Positions 24,322 through 34,132 of a stretch of 45,093 bases of DNA are shown one piece after another. The DNA is taken from contig JANQEV010000086.1 in NCBI GenBank assembly GCA_028278145.1, positions 1 through 45,093 of the forward strand. Direction: 5' to 3'. The position numbers and the translations under genes are program-made. The stretch is from Chromatiales bacterium (lineage in GTDB: Bacteria > Pseudomonadota > Gammaproteobacteria > Chromatiales > Chromatiaceae). The notes under the pieces are model-generated. The model was given only the letters and a program-made list of their open reading frames with translations, was not told the origin of the DNA and made no database searches. Each line of letters opens with the position of its first letter. Positions within the stretch are counted from its first letter, which is position 1.

Positions 24322-24870
24322 ATGGCTGAAGAAAAGTTGGATGAAGATCTCGATCTGGGTGATGAGCAGCAGGGTGGATCGAAGAAAAAGCTGATTATCA
24401 TCATAGCTGCAGCAGTTTTGGTGCTGTTACTGGGTGGTGGCGCTGCCTGGTTCTTTATGTCTGGTGACGAAGAAGCTGCAACCGAGACCGAGCAGTCGGA
24501 AGGCGAGAAAAAAGAGTCAGGAGACAGTAAAGAGAGTGCTGAAGAGGCGGGACCAGCTCTGTATCACTCACTGGATCCGGTGTTTGTGGCCAACCTTCCT
24601 CCAGGAAGCGGGGCGAAAATGTTGCAGATTGGTGTTGATGTGATGATGCGTAAACCGGAACTGCTTGATTTCATCAAGCTGAATGATCCCATGATACGAC
24701 ATCAACTGCTGAATCTGTTCAGTACTCAGAGTGCCAAAGAGCTACGTAAACGCAGCGGTAAGGAAAAACTACAGGCTGCGGCACTGGAGACTATCCAGAA
24801 CATCATCAAGGAACAGGACGGCCCAGGCAAGGTAGAGGCCCTTTATTTTACCAGCTTTGTGATGCAATAA
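24322..24870 (+). CDS. fliL: Flagellar basal-body protein FliL
   Basis: FliL is a single-pass inner-membrane protein that rings the stator and supports torque. The 182 residues show an acidic cytoplasmic start, one helix at about 24-46 (KKLIIIIAAAVLVLLLGGGAAWFFM), an acidic linker (EEAATETEQSEGEKKESGDS), and the periplasmic stomatin-like FliL domain (YHSLDPVFVANLPPGSGAKMLQIG to EALYFTSFVMQ). GGAG is found before the ATG. It is the first gene behind the RpoN promoter and lies 5 bp ahead of fliM, the usual order. Confidence 0.93.
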   Translation: MAEEKLDEDLDLGDEQQGGSKKKLIIIIAAAVLVLLLGGGAAWFFMSGDEEAATETEQSEGEKKESGDSKESAEEAGPALYHSLDPVFVANLPPGSGAKMLQIGVDVMMRKPELLDFIKLNDPMIRHQLLNLFSTQSAKELRKRSGKEKLQAAALETIQNIIKEQDGPGKVEALYFTSFVMQ

Positions 24871-24875
24871 ATACT

Positions 24876-25892
24876 ATGTCAGCCAACGACTTACTATCAC
24901 AAGACGAAATTGATGCGCTATTGCATGGCGTTGACGACGGCAAGGTCGAAACCGAGGCGGAGGAGCTACATGACGGTGAGGCAAGATCGTATGACTTCAA
25001 CAGTCAGGATCGTATCGTTCGTGGCCGCATGCCCACCCTGGAGATGATCAACGAACGCTTTGCCAGGTACTACCGCACCAGCCTGTTCAATATGTTGCGA
25101 CGCACGGCGGATATCTCTGCGTCCGGGGTGCAGATGCTGAAATTTTCTGAGTTTGTTCACACTCTGTTTGTTCCAACCAGTCTCAATCTGGTGCGTATCA
25201 ATCCACTCCGTGGCAAGGGGCTGTGCGTACTTGATCCCAAGCTGGTATTCAGCGTGGTGGATAACTATTTCGGTGGTAGCGGCAGGTTTCATACCAAGAT
25301 CGAGGGGCGTGACTTTACCCCCACGGAACTGCGTGTGGTCAAGATGCTGTTGGAGCTGATCTTTGCGGACATGGTGGAGGCCTGGAAACCGGTGCTGCCG
25401 GTAACCTTTGATTACCTGGGCTCAGAGGTGAATCCACAGTTCGCAAACATTGTAAGCCCATCCGAGGTAGTGGTGGTCACCACCTTCAATATCGATTTGG
25501 AGGCAGGCGGTGGTGATCTGCACTTCGTAATGCCGTACTCCATGGTGGAGCCTATCCGAGATCTGTTGGATGCCGGCGTACAGAGTGACCGTGGTGATAA
25601 GGATGAGCGCTGGGAACGGGCATTACGGGCACGGATCAAGCATGCTGACCTGGAACTGAGCAGTACCCTGGCCGAGACCTCTATCTCTGTGAAAGAGATG
25701 GCTGAGCTGAAAGAAGGCGACATCATACCTCTGGATATTCCGGAGATGGTGGAGATATGTACCTCAGATATCCCGCTGTTTCGTGGTCAGTTGGGAGTTT
25801 CTAGTGGCAACTATGCAATCAAGATACACGACAAGATCGAAACCAAGGTTAAGGAAGAACTACATGATTTTCTTGCGAACTCAGATAAATAA
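24876..25892 (+). CDS. fliM: Flagellar motor switch protein FliM
   Basis: FliM forms the C-ring and binds phosphorylated CheY, reversing rotation. The 338 residues begin with the CheY-binding peptide LLSQDEIDALLHGV (residues 5-18). The central CheC-like domain follows (DRIVRGRMPTLEMINERFARYYRTSLFNMLR, with FGGSGRF as the conserved loop) and a SpoA-type C-terminal domain that mates with FliN (LAETSISVKEMAELKEGDIIPL). Length is normal for the family. It lies between fliL and fliN in the expected order. Confidence 0.97.
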   Translation: MSANDLLSQDEIDALLHGVDDGKVETEAEELHDGEARSYDFNSQDRIVRGRMPTLEMINERFARYYRTSLFNMLRRTADISASGVQMLKFSEFVHTLFVPTSLNLVRINPLRGKGLCVLDPKLVFSVVDNYFGGSGRFHTKIEGRDFTPTELRVVKMLLELIFADMVEAWKPVLPVTFDYLGSEVNPQFANIVSPSEVVVVTTFNIDLEAGGGDLHFVMPYSMVEPIRDLLDAGVQSDRGDKDERWERALRARIKHADLELSSTLAETSISVKEMAELKEGDIIPLDIPEMVEICTSDIPLFRGQLGVSSGNYAIKIHDKIETKVKEELHDFLANSDK

Positions 25893-25920
25893 CCGCGTTA
25901 ACAAGTGATGGGATCAGACT

Positions 25921-26343
25921 ATGAGTGAAACTGAAAAAGACCCTAACGAAGCACTGGCAGATGAGTGGTCTGAAGCTTTAGAAGATCAGGAGAGTGCGAC
26001 TGCCAATGACAGCGCTACAGAGTCAGCACAATTCCAGGAGCTACAGGATGAATCTTCCGCGGTAGCTTCTGGTGATATTGATGTAAGTTTGGACGGCATA
26101 CTGGATATTCCGGTAACCATCTCCATGGAGATTGGCCGTACCCATATCAATATCCGTAATCTACTGCAACTTAATCAGGGATCTGTAGTTGAACTGGACC
26201 GGTTGGCTGGTGAACCTATGGATGTACTGGTTAACGGCACCCTTATAGCCCAGGGTGAGGTGGTAGTGGTGAATGAGAAGTTTGGCATTCGTCTAACTGA
26301 TGTGATCAGTCCGTCAGAACGGGTAAAGAGACTGGGCAAATGA
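25921..26343 (+). CDS. fliN: Flagellar motor switch protein FliN
   Basis: FliN forms the lower part of the C-ring and helps dock export cargo. The 140 residues have an acidic N-terminal extension (about 55 residues) and a typical SpoA domain from residue 60: LDIPVTISMEIGRTHINIRNLLQLNQGSVVELDRLAGEPMDV with VLVNGTLIAQGEVVVVNEKFGIRLTDVI. Sequence stretches here are near-consensus for polar-flagellum FliN. It overlaps fliO by four bases (ATGA), so the pair is translationally coupled. Confidence 0.97.
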   Translation: MSETEKDPNEALADEWSEALEDQESATANDSATESAQFQELQDESSAVASGDIDVSLDGILDIPVTISMEIGRTHINIRNLLQLNQGSVVELDRLAGEPMDVLVNGTLIAQGEVVVVNEKFGIRLTDVISPSERVKRLGK

Positions 26344-26780
26344 GACTCCTGCGCCTCTCTGGCATAGTTATGAGTGTTGTCCCTTCGCTGCTGGCTGCGG
26401 CACCGGCTTCATCCAGTTCTATTCCTGGCCTGCCAGCAGGCACCACTGGAACCGGCGTGGTATTGGAGATGGCAGGGCTGTTGGTTGCGGTTGTTCTTCT
26501 GATCCTTGGCCTGGGCTGGTTGATCAAACGGGTGGGTAATTTCCCCGTTGCCGGCAAAGGATTGGTCAGGATTATTGGTGGTGTCTCCCTTGGTCCCAGG
26601 GAGAAGGCCGTAGTTCTCGAGACTGGCGGCAGACGACTGCTGGTAGGAGTCGCTCCTGGCAGAGTACAGACCCTATGCATGCTGGATGAATCTGTAGCAG
26701 GAGAAGAGTCACTTGCTGGGGATGAGTCCACTACATTCTCTTCCCAACTTGATGCGCAAATGCAGGATGAGTCCAAATGA
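26340..26780 (+). CDS. fliO: Flagellar export-apparatus assembly protein FliO
   Basis: FliO is a small membrane chaperone for assembly of the FliP ring in the export gate. The 146 residues have a leading hydrophobic stretch (possible signal sequence), a main helix near 40-60 ([24 protein letters not shown]), and the family domain [37 protein letters not shown]. The acidic tail is variable. It overlaps both fliN and fliP by ATGA, the normal arrangement. Confidence 0.92.
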   Translation: MRLLRLSGIVMSVVPSLLAAAPASSSSIPGLPAGTTGTGVVLEMAGLLVAVVLLILGLGWLIKRVGNFPVAGKGLVRIIGGVSLGPREKAVVLETGGRRLLVGVAPGRVQTLCMLDESVAGEESLAGDESTTFSSQLDAQMQDESK

Positions 26781-27523
26781 GGCTCTTTACCCCTTCACTC
26801 CTGTTTCTACTGCTAAATCTGTTTCCAGTTATATCCCAGGCTGCCACCGGTCTTGAGGCAGTGACTGTTTCACCGGGTGAGGGTGGTGAGCAGACCTATA
26901 CCCTGAGTATCCAGATCCTGCTGTTCATGACCGCCCTCAGTATGCTGCCGGGCGCTCTGTTGATGATGACCTCCTTTGCCCGCATCATCATTGTGCTGGC
27001 AATCCTGCGCCAGGCATTGGGTACACAGAACACACCTTCAAATCAGTTGCTGGTGGGTCTGGCACTGTTTCTAACCATATTTATTATGATGCCGGTGTTG
27101 AATCAGGTATATGACACTGCACTCAAACCATATCTGGAAGAGAAGATAACCTCGGTCCAGGCACTGGAGGCGGCACAGCTACCCGTGCGTGAATTTATGT
27201 TGGGTCAGACCAGAGAGACTGACCTCAATCTGTTTGCCAGGATCGGCGACTTCGGTGAGGTGGAGTCCCCAGATAAAGTACCATTCAGCATGCTGTTACC
27301 GGCCTTTGCCACCAGTGAACTCAAGACCGGCTTTCAGATTGGATTCCTGCTGTTTATCCCGTTTCTGGTGATCGACCTGGTGGTGGCCAGTGTCCTCATG
27401 TCCATGGGTATGATGATGTTGTCACCACTGATCATCTCGTTGCCATTCAAGATCATGTTGTTTGTATTGGTTGATGGCTGGGCGCTGGTATTTGGCACTT
27501 TGGCCGCAAGTTTCCGTCTCTGA
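26777..27523 (+). CDS. fliP: Flagellar export gate protein FliP
   Basis: FliP forms the core pentamer of the type III export gate with FliQ and FliR. The 248 residues have a cleavable-type signal sequence ([15 protein letters not shown]), then four membrane helices with the FliP signatures [30 protein letters not shown] and [41 protein letters not shown], split around a periplasmic domain ([18 protein letters not shown]). Length and order match the family. A 16-bp gap precedes fliQ. Confidence 0.97.
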   Translation: MRLFTPSLLFLLLNLFPVISQAATGLEAVTVSPGEGGEQTYTLSIQILLFMTALSMLPGALLMMTSFARIIIVLAILRQALGTQNTPSNQLLVGLALFLTIFIMMPVLNQVYDTALKPYLEEKITSVQALEAAQLPVREFMLGQTRETDLNLFARIGDFGEVESPDKVPFSMLLPAFATSELKTGFQIGFLLFIPFLVIDLVVASVLMSMGMMMLSPLIISLPFKIMLFVLVDGWALVFGTLAASFRL

Positions 27524-27539
27524 CCAGGATACCGGGACT

Positions 27540-27809
27540 ATGACACCAGATTCAGTATTGGATGTAGGGCAAAGGGCATTGGAAGTAACCACCTTGCTGG
27601 CTGGTGCCATTCTGGTGCCGGCACTGGTAGTAGGCCTGGTAGTGGCTATGTTTCAGGCCGCAACTCAGATCAACGAAATGACCCTAACCTTTATTCCCAA
27701 GTTGGTCATAGTGGTAGTGATATTGATGGTGGCAGGGCCCTGGATGTTGCAGCTGATATCTGATTTTACCATTGAACTGATTGAGAGTATCCCCGAGCTG
27801 ATTGGATAG
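27540..27809 (+). CDS. fliQ: Flagellar export gate protein FliQ
   Basis: An 89-residue protein with two helices that packs around FliP/FliR in the export gate. It has the family pattern VLDVGQRALEVTTLLAGAILVPALVVGLVVAMFQAATQINEMTLTFIPKL. ATG 27540 gives the usual MTPDSVLDVG start; the frame is open further upstream inside fliP, but this is not used. It ends 58 bp before fliR. Confidence 0.96.
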   Translation: MTPDSVLDVGQRALEVTTLLAGAILVPALVVGLVVAMFQAATQINEMTLTFIPKLVIVVVILMVAGPWMLQLISDFTIELIESIPELIG

Positions 27810-27867
27810 GAACACCAATAGCGAGTGAACCGAAACTACAGACAAAAGGGTGTGCAGGTAGACTGGA

Positions 27868-28647
27868 ATGATCTTCACAGAGGCACAATTAAGCGCTTGG
27901 TTAGCAGCCTTTCTGTGGCCGATGATACGTATCAGCGCCATGATCACCGCCGCCCCTGTGTTCAGTTCACGCCAGACTCCGGCCCGTCTGCGTATTGGTA
28001 TTTCACTGATACTCAGCTTTATGCTCATGCCACTGATTCCTCCACCTCCGGTAGTGGAGATATTCAGTCCTGCAGCCTTGTTGATTGCACTGCAACAGGT
28101 CCTGATCGGACTGGCCATGGGTTTCATCCTGCAGATGGTATTTGGTGCCCTGGTATTTGGCGGGCAGGCCCTGGCCTATAGCATGGGGTTGGGTTTTGCC
28201 TCCATGGTGGATCCGCAAAACGGTGTGCAGGTACCGGTACTGTCCCAGTACTACATCATCCTTTCCACCCTGATGTTTCTGATCATAAACGGACATCTGT
28301 TTCTGATCGAGATCCTGGCCCAGAGCTTCTACACCCTCCCGGTTGCAGTGGATGGGATTACCCAGGCCAACCTGCGAGATATTGTTCTGTGGGCCAGTCG
28401 TATGTTCGCTGGTGGTCTGTTGATGGCCCTGCCGGCAATTGCAGCCCTGCTGCTGGTCAACCTGGGTATGGGCGTAATCACCCGGGCAGCACCTCAGCTG
28501 AACATCTTTGCAGTTGGCTTCCCCATGACCATGATGATCGGATTCGCCATGATGTGGGTGACGCTACCAAATATCCTCGCCAAATTCAGTGAACTGCTGG
28601 AAGAGGCCCTGTCATTTATCAGATCACTTGTTCTGGTAGCAACCTGA
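27868..28647 (+). CDS. fliR: Flagellar export gate protein FliR
   Basis: The 259-residue polytopic protein completes the FliPQR gate. Family marks include WLAAFLWPMIRISAMITAAPVFSSRQTPARLRIGIS, GGQALAYSMGLGFASMVDPQNGVQVPVLSQYY and the C-terminal MGVITRAAPQLNIFAVGFPMTM. About six helices are seen. The ATG at 27868 fits the N-terminus of relatives. It precedes flhB by 11 bp, and FlhB is known to contact FliR directly. Confidence 0.96.
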   Translation: MIFTEAQLSAWLAAFLWPMIRISAMITAAPVFSSRQTPARLRIGISLILSFMLMPLIPPPPVVEIFSPAALLIALQQVLIGLAMGFILQMVFGALVFGGQALAYSMGLGFASMVDPQNGVQVPVLSQYYIILSTLMFLIINGHLFLIEILAQSFYTLPVAVDGITQANLRDIVLWASRMFAGGLLMALPAIAALLLVNLGMGVITRAAPQLNIFAVGFPMTMMIGFAMMWVTLPNILAKFSELLEEALSFIRSLVLVAT

Positions 28648-28658
28648 GGTAACCGGTA

Positions 28659-29801
28659 ATGGCAGAAGAGAATCAAGACGGTCAGGAGAAAACAGAACAA
28701 CCCACAGCGAAGCGACTGGATGACGCCAAGAAAAAGGGTCAGATCGCGCGCTCGAAAGAATTAAATACCATGGCTATCACACTTCTTGGAGGTATAGCCC
28801 TGGTAAGTATGAGCAGCCATCTAGGTAGTGGTTTGTGGGACCTTATGACCAGTAACTTCACCATACCGCGCCAGGACATGTATGACCCTACGGCACTCAT
28901 CACTCGGTTGGCGAGTTCAATGGAGGATGTGCTGTTTATGCTGATGCCATTCTTTCTGGTGGTGATGATATTAGCAGTGGCCAGTTCTGTAGCCCTGGGT
29001 GGAGTCGCCATCAGTGGTGAATCCATGACCCCTAAACTCAGCAAGCTCAATCCGCTCAAGGGGCTAAAGCGGGTGTTTTCACTCAAGGGTCTTTTGGAGC
29101 TGCTCAAGGCGCTGGCCAAGTTTCTTCTGGTGGGCAGTGCCACCGGTCTGATGCTCTGGACCACACTGGACAACATTCTCGGTCTGAGTCAGATGGATCT
29201 GGGAAAGGCCGTGACTGAAATGGGCAGCCTGATCGGGTGGTCATTCATAATGATTGCCTCCACGCTGATCCTGATTGCCATGATTGATGTGCCATTCCAG
29301 TTGTGGGAACACAAACGCCAGCTCAAGATGACCCGACAGGAAGTGCGGGAAGAGATGAAAGATACAGAAGGGCGCCCTGAGGTTCGCGGCCGGATCAGGA
29401 ATCTGCAGCGGGAAATTGCCCAACGCCGCATGATGGAGGAGATCCCCCAGGCGGATGTGATTGTAACTAACCCTACTCACTATGCCATAGCACTGCGCTA
29501 CGACCAGGAGAATATGCAGGCACCAGAGGTGGTGGCTAAGGGTAAAGGACTAGTGGCAGCCAATATCCGTCGGGTTGGTATGGAACATAATGTACAACTG
29601 GTTGAATCGCCCATGTTGGCACGTGCCATCTACTTCAGTACCGAAATCGGAGAGGCGATTCCAGCAGGACTCTACCTGGCAGTGGCAAAAATACTGGCCT
29701 ACGTATTTCAGCTGCGCATCTATCGTACGGATGGTGGTCTGAAACCGGAAATGCCCGCTGATCTCTCCATACCGGAAGAGTATCAGGTGCCAGAGACATA
29801 G
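28659..29801 (+). CDS. flhB: Flagellar export switch protein FlhB
   Basis: FlhB switches export from rod/hook to filament substrates after self-cleavage. The 380 residues have the N-terminal EKTEQPTAKRLDDAKKKGQIARSKEL, four membrane helices, and the cytoplasmic domain with the autocleavage motif N271-P272-T273-H274 in VIVTNPTHYAIALRY. The conserved KGKGLVAANIRRVGMEHNVQLVESPMLARAIYFSTEIGEAIP section follows. Nothing is missing. flhA begins 44 bp later. Confidence 0.97.
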   Translation: MAEENQDGQEKTEQPTAKRLDDAKKKGQIARSKELNTMAITLLGGIALVSMSSHLGSGLWDLMTSNFTIPRQDMYDPTALITRLASSMEDVLFMLMPFFLVVMILAVASSVALGGVAISGESMTPKLSKLNPLKGLKRVFSLKGLLELLKALAKFLLVGSATGLMLWTTLDNILGLSQMDLGKAVTEMGSLIGWSFIMIASTLILIAMIDVPFQLWEHKRQLKMTRQEVREEMKDTEGRPEVRGRIRNLQREIAQRRMMEEIPQADVIVTNPTHYAIALRYDQENMQAPEVVAKGKGLVAANIRRVGMEHNVQLVESPMLARAIYFSTEIGEAIPAGLYLAVAKILAYVFQLRIYRTDGGLKPEMPADLSIPEEYQVPET

Positions 29802-29845
29802 GAGCTTGCCAGATTGGCAGCTAATCAGAAAGTAAGAGTAACGAT

Positions 29846-31957
29846 ATGAATACAGCGACGATACTAGAGAATGTAAAAGAGGGTGGAGCTAAAGGCATGG
29901 GCGTGCCTCTAGTGCTGATGATGCTTTTGGCCATGGTGGTTATCCCCATGCCTCCCATCGCTCTGGATATGTTCTTTACCTTTAATATAACTCTCTCACT
30001 GGTGGTGCTGTTGGTGGTGGTATATACCCAGAAGCCTCTGGATTTTGGTGTATTTCCCAGCCTGCTGTTGATTGCCACCCTGTTGCGTCTGGCCCTCAAC
30101 GTGGCCTCGACACGGGTGGTACTGCTGGAAGGGCATCAGGGTGGAGATGCTGCCGGTAAGGTGATTGAGGCCTTTGGTTCCTTTGTCATCGGTGGTAACT
30201 ACGCAGTTGGTCTGGTGGTGTTCTTTATTCTGGTGATCATCAATTTCGTGGTGGTCACCAAGGGCGCAGGCCGTGTCTCGGAAGTGAGTGCCCGTTTTAC
30301 CCTGGATGCCATGCCAGGTAAACAGATGGCCATTGATGCCGATCTGAACTCCGGACTGATTAATCAGGATGAGGCTAGAGCCAGGCGGGAAGAGGTATCG
30401 AACGAGGCAGATTTCTACGGGGCTATGGACGGTGCCAGTAAGTTTGTACGTGGTGATGCCGTGGCCGGCATTCTGATCCTGTTTATCAATATTCTCGGTG
30501 GTCTCGGAATAGGTATGATCCAACACGATTTGGATTTTGCCACCGCACTGCGTTACTACACCCTGCTTACCATCGGGGATGGCCTGGTAGCTCAAATTCC
30601 ATCTCTGCTGCTCTCCACCTCAGCGGCCATCATTGTTACCCGGGTAGCCAGTACCCAGGATGTTGGCTCCCAGGTGATCAGCCAGCTGTTTGCCAATCCC
30701 AAATCTCTCACCGTAGCGGCCGGGGTTCTATTTACTATGGGAATAATCCCTGGCATGCCCAATTTTGCCTTTCTCACTCTGGCGCTACTGGCTGGCTCCG
30801 GTGCCTGGTTTATAGCCAAACGTCAGGAGCAGGCGCAGTTACAGGAGATACCGGCAGAACTGGAGCCGGAGGCAGTGGCACCACCCAGGGAGTTGACCTG
30901 GGATGATGTGCAGCCTGTGGACATAATCGGTTTGGAAGTAGGCTACAGGTTGATTCCCCTGGTGGATAGAAATCAGGGGGGGCAATTGATGGATCGCATC
31001 AAGGGAGTGCGGAAAAAACTCTCCCAGGAACTCGGTTTTCTGATTCAACCGGTACATATCCGGGATAATCTGGATCTCTCTCCCAACAGCTATCGTCTTA
31101 CCCTGCATGGGGCCACGGTGGCCGAAGCGGAGATAAGGACCGATCGTGAGCTGGCCATCAACCCGGGTAGGGTGTTCGGTACTTTACAGGGAGTTGAGAC
31201 CAAGGATCCGGCCTTTGGCCTGGATGCGGTTTGGATCGAGCCGGACCAGCGGGATCATGCCCAGAGCCTGGGATATACAGTGGTGGATGCCAGTACCGTG
31301 GTAGCTACCCACCTGAGCGAGATACTGCAGTCCCACTCCCACGAACTGCTTGGACATGAAGAGGTGCAGCAACTGCTGGATGTATTGTCCAAGACCGCTG
31401 CCAAACTGGTTGAGGATCTGGTGCCAAAAACCCTCTCCTTGGGCCAGGTTTTGCGCATCCTGCAGAACCTGCTGATGGAGAGTGTACCCATTCGTGATAT
31501 TCGCACAATCGCCGAAACATTGGCGGAACATGCGGTGCTGAGTCAAGACACTGGCGTTTTGACAGCAGCCGTCAGGGTGGCGCTGTCACGCTCCATAGTG
31601 CAGCAACTGGTTGGTCCCACTGAAGAAATTCCAGTTGTGGTACTTGATCCTGGTTTGGAACAGATATTGCAACAAGCGTTATTGAGCTCTGAGGATGGTG
31701 GTGCCGGATTTGAACCAGGATTGGCAGAACAGATGCAAAAAGCCCTGGTGGAGACGGCGAATCAGAGAGAGATGGCAGGCGAGGGGGCAATCCTGTTGGT
31801 GGCAGCACCGATAAGACCATGGATCGCCAGATTCGTTAAACACAGCGTCCCTGGCATGCAGGTGCTGTCTTACAACGAGATCCCTGACAACCGACAGATC
31901 AAGGTTGTGGCGACAGTAGGCAAGTCCAGCGGTGAGTTGGGTGATGGTTTGGGTTAG
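29846..31957 (+). CDS. flhA: Flagellar export gate protein FlhA
   Basis: FlhA is the nonameric export-gate subunit that converts proton motive force to export and docks chaperone-substrate complexes. The 703 residues have about eight N-terminal helices including the FHIPEP region (SEVSARFTLDAMPGKQMAIDADLNSGLINQDEARARR, near 150-190) and the large cytoplasmic domain from about 350 (VDIIGLEVGYRLIPLVDRNQGG to the chaperone-binding part SLGQVLRILQNLLMESVPIRDI). Length and motifs are ordinary for the family. flhF follows 65 bp downstream. Confidence 0.97.
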   Translation: MNTATILENVKEGGAKGMGVPLVLMMLLAMVVIPMPPIALDMFFTFNITLSLVVLLVVVYTQKPLDFGVFPSLLLIATLLRLALNVASTRVVLLEGHQGGDAAGKVIEAFGSFVIGGNYAVGLVVFFILVIINFVVVTKGAGRVSEVSARFTLDAMPGKQMAIDADLNSGLINQDEARARREEVSNEADFYGAMDGASKFVRGDAVAGILILFINILGGLGIGMIQHDLDFATALRYYTLLTIGDGLVAQIPSLLLSTSAAIIVTRVASTQDVGSQVISQLFANPKSLTVAAGVLFTMGIIPGMPNFAFLTLALLAGSGAWFIAKRQEQAQLQEIPAELEPEAVAPPRELTWDDVQPVDIIGLEVGYRLIPLVDRNQGGQLMDRIKGVRKKLSQELGFLIQPVHIRDNLDLSPNSYRLTLHGATVAEAEIRTDRELAINPGRVFGTLQGVETKDPAFGLDAVWIEPDQRDHAQSLGYTVVDASTVVATHLSEILQSHSHELLGHEEVQQLLDVLSKTAAKLVEDLVPKTLSLGQVLRILQNLLMESVPIRDIRTIAETLAEHAVLSQDTGVLTAAVRVALSRSIVQQLVGPTEEIPVVVLDPGLEQILQQALLSSEDGGAGFEPGLAEQMQKALVETANQREMAGEGAILLVAAPIRPWIARFVKHSVPGMQVLSYNEIPDNRQIKVVATVGKSSGELGDGLG

Positions 31958-32022
31958 CTGAGATAGTGGCCACAGGGACGGATAGCGATGACTGGTACAT
32001 CTGATTTTTGGGAAAGTGGGAT

Positions 32023-33258
32023 ATGAAGATTAAACGTTTTTTTGCAGCAGATATGCGCAACGCCATAAAACAGGTTCGTGAGACCCTGGGGCCGGATGCC
32101 GTGATCCTATCCAACAAGTCGGTAGATGGTGGCGTAGAATTGATGGCAGCCCTGGATTTTGATGAGTCTGCCTTCGCGGCACAAGAACCTGCAGTTGAAC
32201 AGATTACTGACCAGCCTGAAAACAACGTGGTCACCCCATTTGCACCGGAAGAAACCAACACACCAGAAGTCACCCAGGAAGTAATTCCCCCCAAACCGCA
32301 AAAGATTGAATGGAGTCAGGATCCTATTCTCACCGATATGCGCCAGGAGATGCAGGCCCTGCGTCGCATGATGGAGAACGAACTATCGGAGTTGACCTGG
32401 CGGGATATGGGTAAACACCAGCCTGAGATACAGGAGTTGCTGCGTAGGCTGATGACCGTGGGTCTTAGCCCAGAAATCTGCCATGATCTGGTGGAAAAGT
32501 GCAACGGATTTGGAAATCTGGATCAGGGCTGGCGTAAAGCACTCTATTTCCTTGCTTCTGGCCTGGAGACTACCGGGGATGACCTGCTGGAATACGGTGG
32601 TGCCGTAGCCATAATCGGACCTACAGGTGTAGGGAAGACCACCACCCTGGCCAAATTGGCATCCCGCTACGCCCTGCGCCATGGAAACCGGCATGTGGCT
32701 TTGATCTCCACAGATAACTATCGCATCGGTGCCCAGGAGCAGCTTACCACCTATGCCCGTATCCTGGATGTGCCCATGCGCAGCGCCGCAAATGCCGATG
32801 AGTTGAACGTGGCCCTGAATGCCTTTGCCGATAAACGTCTGATACTGATAGATACCGCCGGTATGAGCCAGCGTGATGTGCGTATCAGTGAACAGCTTAG
32901 CCTGCTCCGGGCTGGGAATAAGCGGGTACGGACTCTACTCACACTATCTGCCACCACTCAGCAGGCAGCAATGCGGCATGCCATAGATGCCTTTGGGGTG
33001 GCGAACCCTGAGGCCATGATCCTGACCAAACTGGATGAAGCTGGGTCTCTTGGTGGAGTGCTTTCGGCAATAGTGGATAGCGCTTTGAAGATCTCATTCG
33101 TAACGGATGGCCAAAAGGTACCTGAGGACCTGCATCTGGCGCGTCCACATACATTGGTAAGCAGAGCTGTCAACCTGGCGTACCAGGATGGTGCAGGGCT
33201 CAGTGAGGAGTTCCTGGCATTGGCACTTGGAGGAACGAGAGCAAATGCTCATGTCTGA
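32023..33258 (+). CDS. flhF: Flagellar placement GTPase FlhF (SRP-type)
   Basis: FlhF is an SRP-family GTPase that sets the polar site of flagellum assembly. The 411 residues begin MKIKRFFAADMRNAIKQVRETLGPDAVILSN, followed by a variable linker and the NG domain with P-loop GPTGVGKTTTLAKLA (about 200-214), STDNYRIGAQEQL, LIDTAGMSQRD and TKLDEAGSLGGVL. ATG 32023 (after GTGGGAT) is chosen over a TTG five codons upstream because the family starts here. It overlaps fleN by 14 bp, as placement and number control are made together. Confidence 0.95.
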   Translation: MKIKRFFAADMRNAIKQVRETLGPDAVILSNKSVDGGVELMAALDFDESAFAAQEPAVEQITDQPENNVVTPFAPEETNTPEVTQEVIPPKPQKIEWSQDPILTDMRQEMQALRRMMENELSELTWRDMGKHQPEIQELLRRLMTVGLSPEICHDLVEKCNGFGNLDQGWRKALYFLASGLETTGDDLLEYGGAVAIIGPTGVGKTTTLAKLASRYALRHGNRHVALISTDNYRIGAQEQLTTYARILDVPMRSAANADELNVALNAFADKRLILIDTAGMSQRDVRISEQLSLLRAGNKRVRTLLTLSATTQQAAMRHAIDAFGVANPEAMILTKLDEAGSLGGVLSAIVDSALKISFVTDGQKVPEDLHLARPHTLVSRAVNLAYQDGAGLSEEFLALALGGTRANAHV

Positions 33259-34132
33259 AACAAATGTGGACCAGGCTGCAGGATTAAGACGAATGGTTGA
33301 ACCTACACCTATCCAGGCCATTGCGGTAACTGGTGGCAAAGGTGGAGTGGGTAAGACCAATGTGTCGGTGAATCTGGCGGTGGCGATGGCAGATATCGGT
33401 AAACGTGTCCTGGTGCTAGATGCTGACCTGGGCCTGGCCAATATCGATGTGGTATTGGGATTGCACCCGGAATATGACCTGTCACATGTGTTGCGGGGTG
33501 AACGTACTCTGGAAGAGGTGGTAATTGAAGGGCCATCCGGTATAAAGATAGTACCTGCGGCTTCTGGAATAAGGCATATGGCGGAACTGAGTGAGGCCGA
33601 GCATGCTGGTCTTATCCGGGCCTTCAGTGATCTCAGCAGTGATCTGGATGTACTTATTGTGGACACCGCTGCAGGTATATCAGACACCGTGATCAGTTTC
33701 AGTCGTGCGGTACAGGAACTGATTGTGGTTGTGTGTGATGAACCGGCATCCATAACCGATGCCTATGCACTGATAAAGCTTCTAAACCGGGAATATGGCA
33801 TCAGCAGATTCAGAATTCTGGCTAACATGACGAGAGGGGCGCAGGAGGGTCGTAACCTGTACAACAAGATGTGCCGGGTGACCGATCGCTATCTGGATGT
33901 AATGCTCAGCTATATCGGCAGCATCCCTTATGACGAGAACCTGCGCAAGGCGGTTAAAAGCCAAAAGCCAGTAGTACATGCCTTTCCACGCAGTCGGGCA
34001 GCACAAACATTAAAGAATTTGGCAAAGAAGGCCGATAACTGGCCTGTACCAGATGGGGCAAGTGGGCATCTCCAGTTCTTTGTCGAACAATTGGTTCAAT
34101 ATTCGAGTAAGAAAGAGGGGATGCAGCTGTGA
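33245..34132 (+). CDS. fleN: Flagellar number regulator FleN/FlhG (MinD-like ATPase)
   Basis: FleN is a MinD/ParA-like ATPase that limits flagellar number, in pseudomonads by restraining FleQ. The 295 residues contain the deviant Walker A GGKGGVGKTNVSVNLA (about 29-44), the Walker B-like VLVLDADLGLANIDVVLGLHP and VLIVDTAAGIS, and the family-typical LANMTRGAQEGRNLYNKM. ATG 33245 is preferred to the next ATG at 33251, since GGAGG lies 11 bases before it. The stop overlaps the GTG start of fliA by four bases. Confidence 0.95.
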   Translation: MLMSETNVDQAAGLRRMVEPTPIQAIAVTGGKGGVGKTNVSVNLAVAMADIGKRVLVLDADLGLANIDVVLGLHPEYDLSHVLRGERTLEEVVIEGPSGIKIVPAASGIRHMAELSEAEHAGLIRAFSDLSSDLDVLIVDTAAGISDTVISFSRAVQELIVVVCDEPASITDAYALIKLLNREYGISRFRILANMTRGAQEGRNLYNKMCRVTDRYLDVMLSYIGSIPYDENLRKAVKSQKPVVHAFPRSRAAQTLKNLAKKADNWPVPDGASGHLQFFVEQLVQYSSKKEGMQL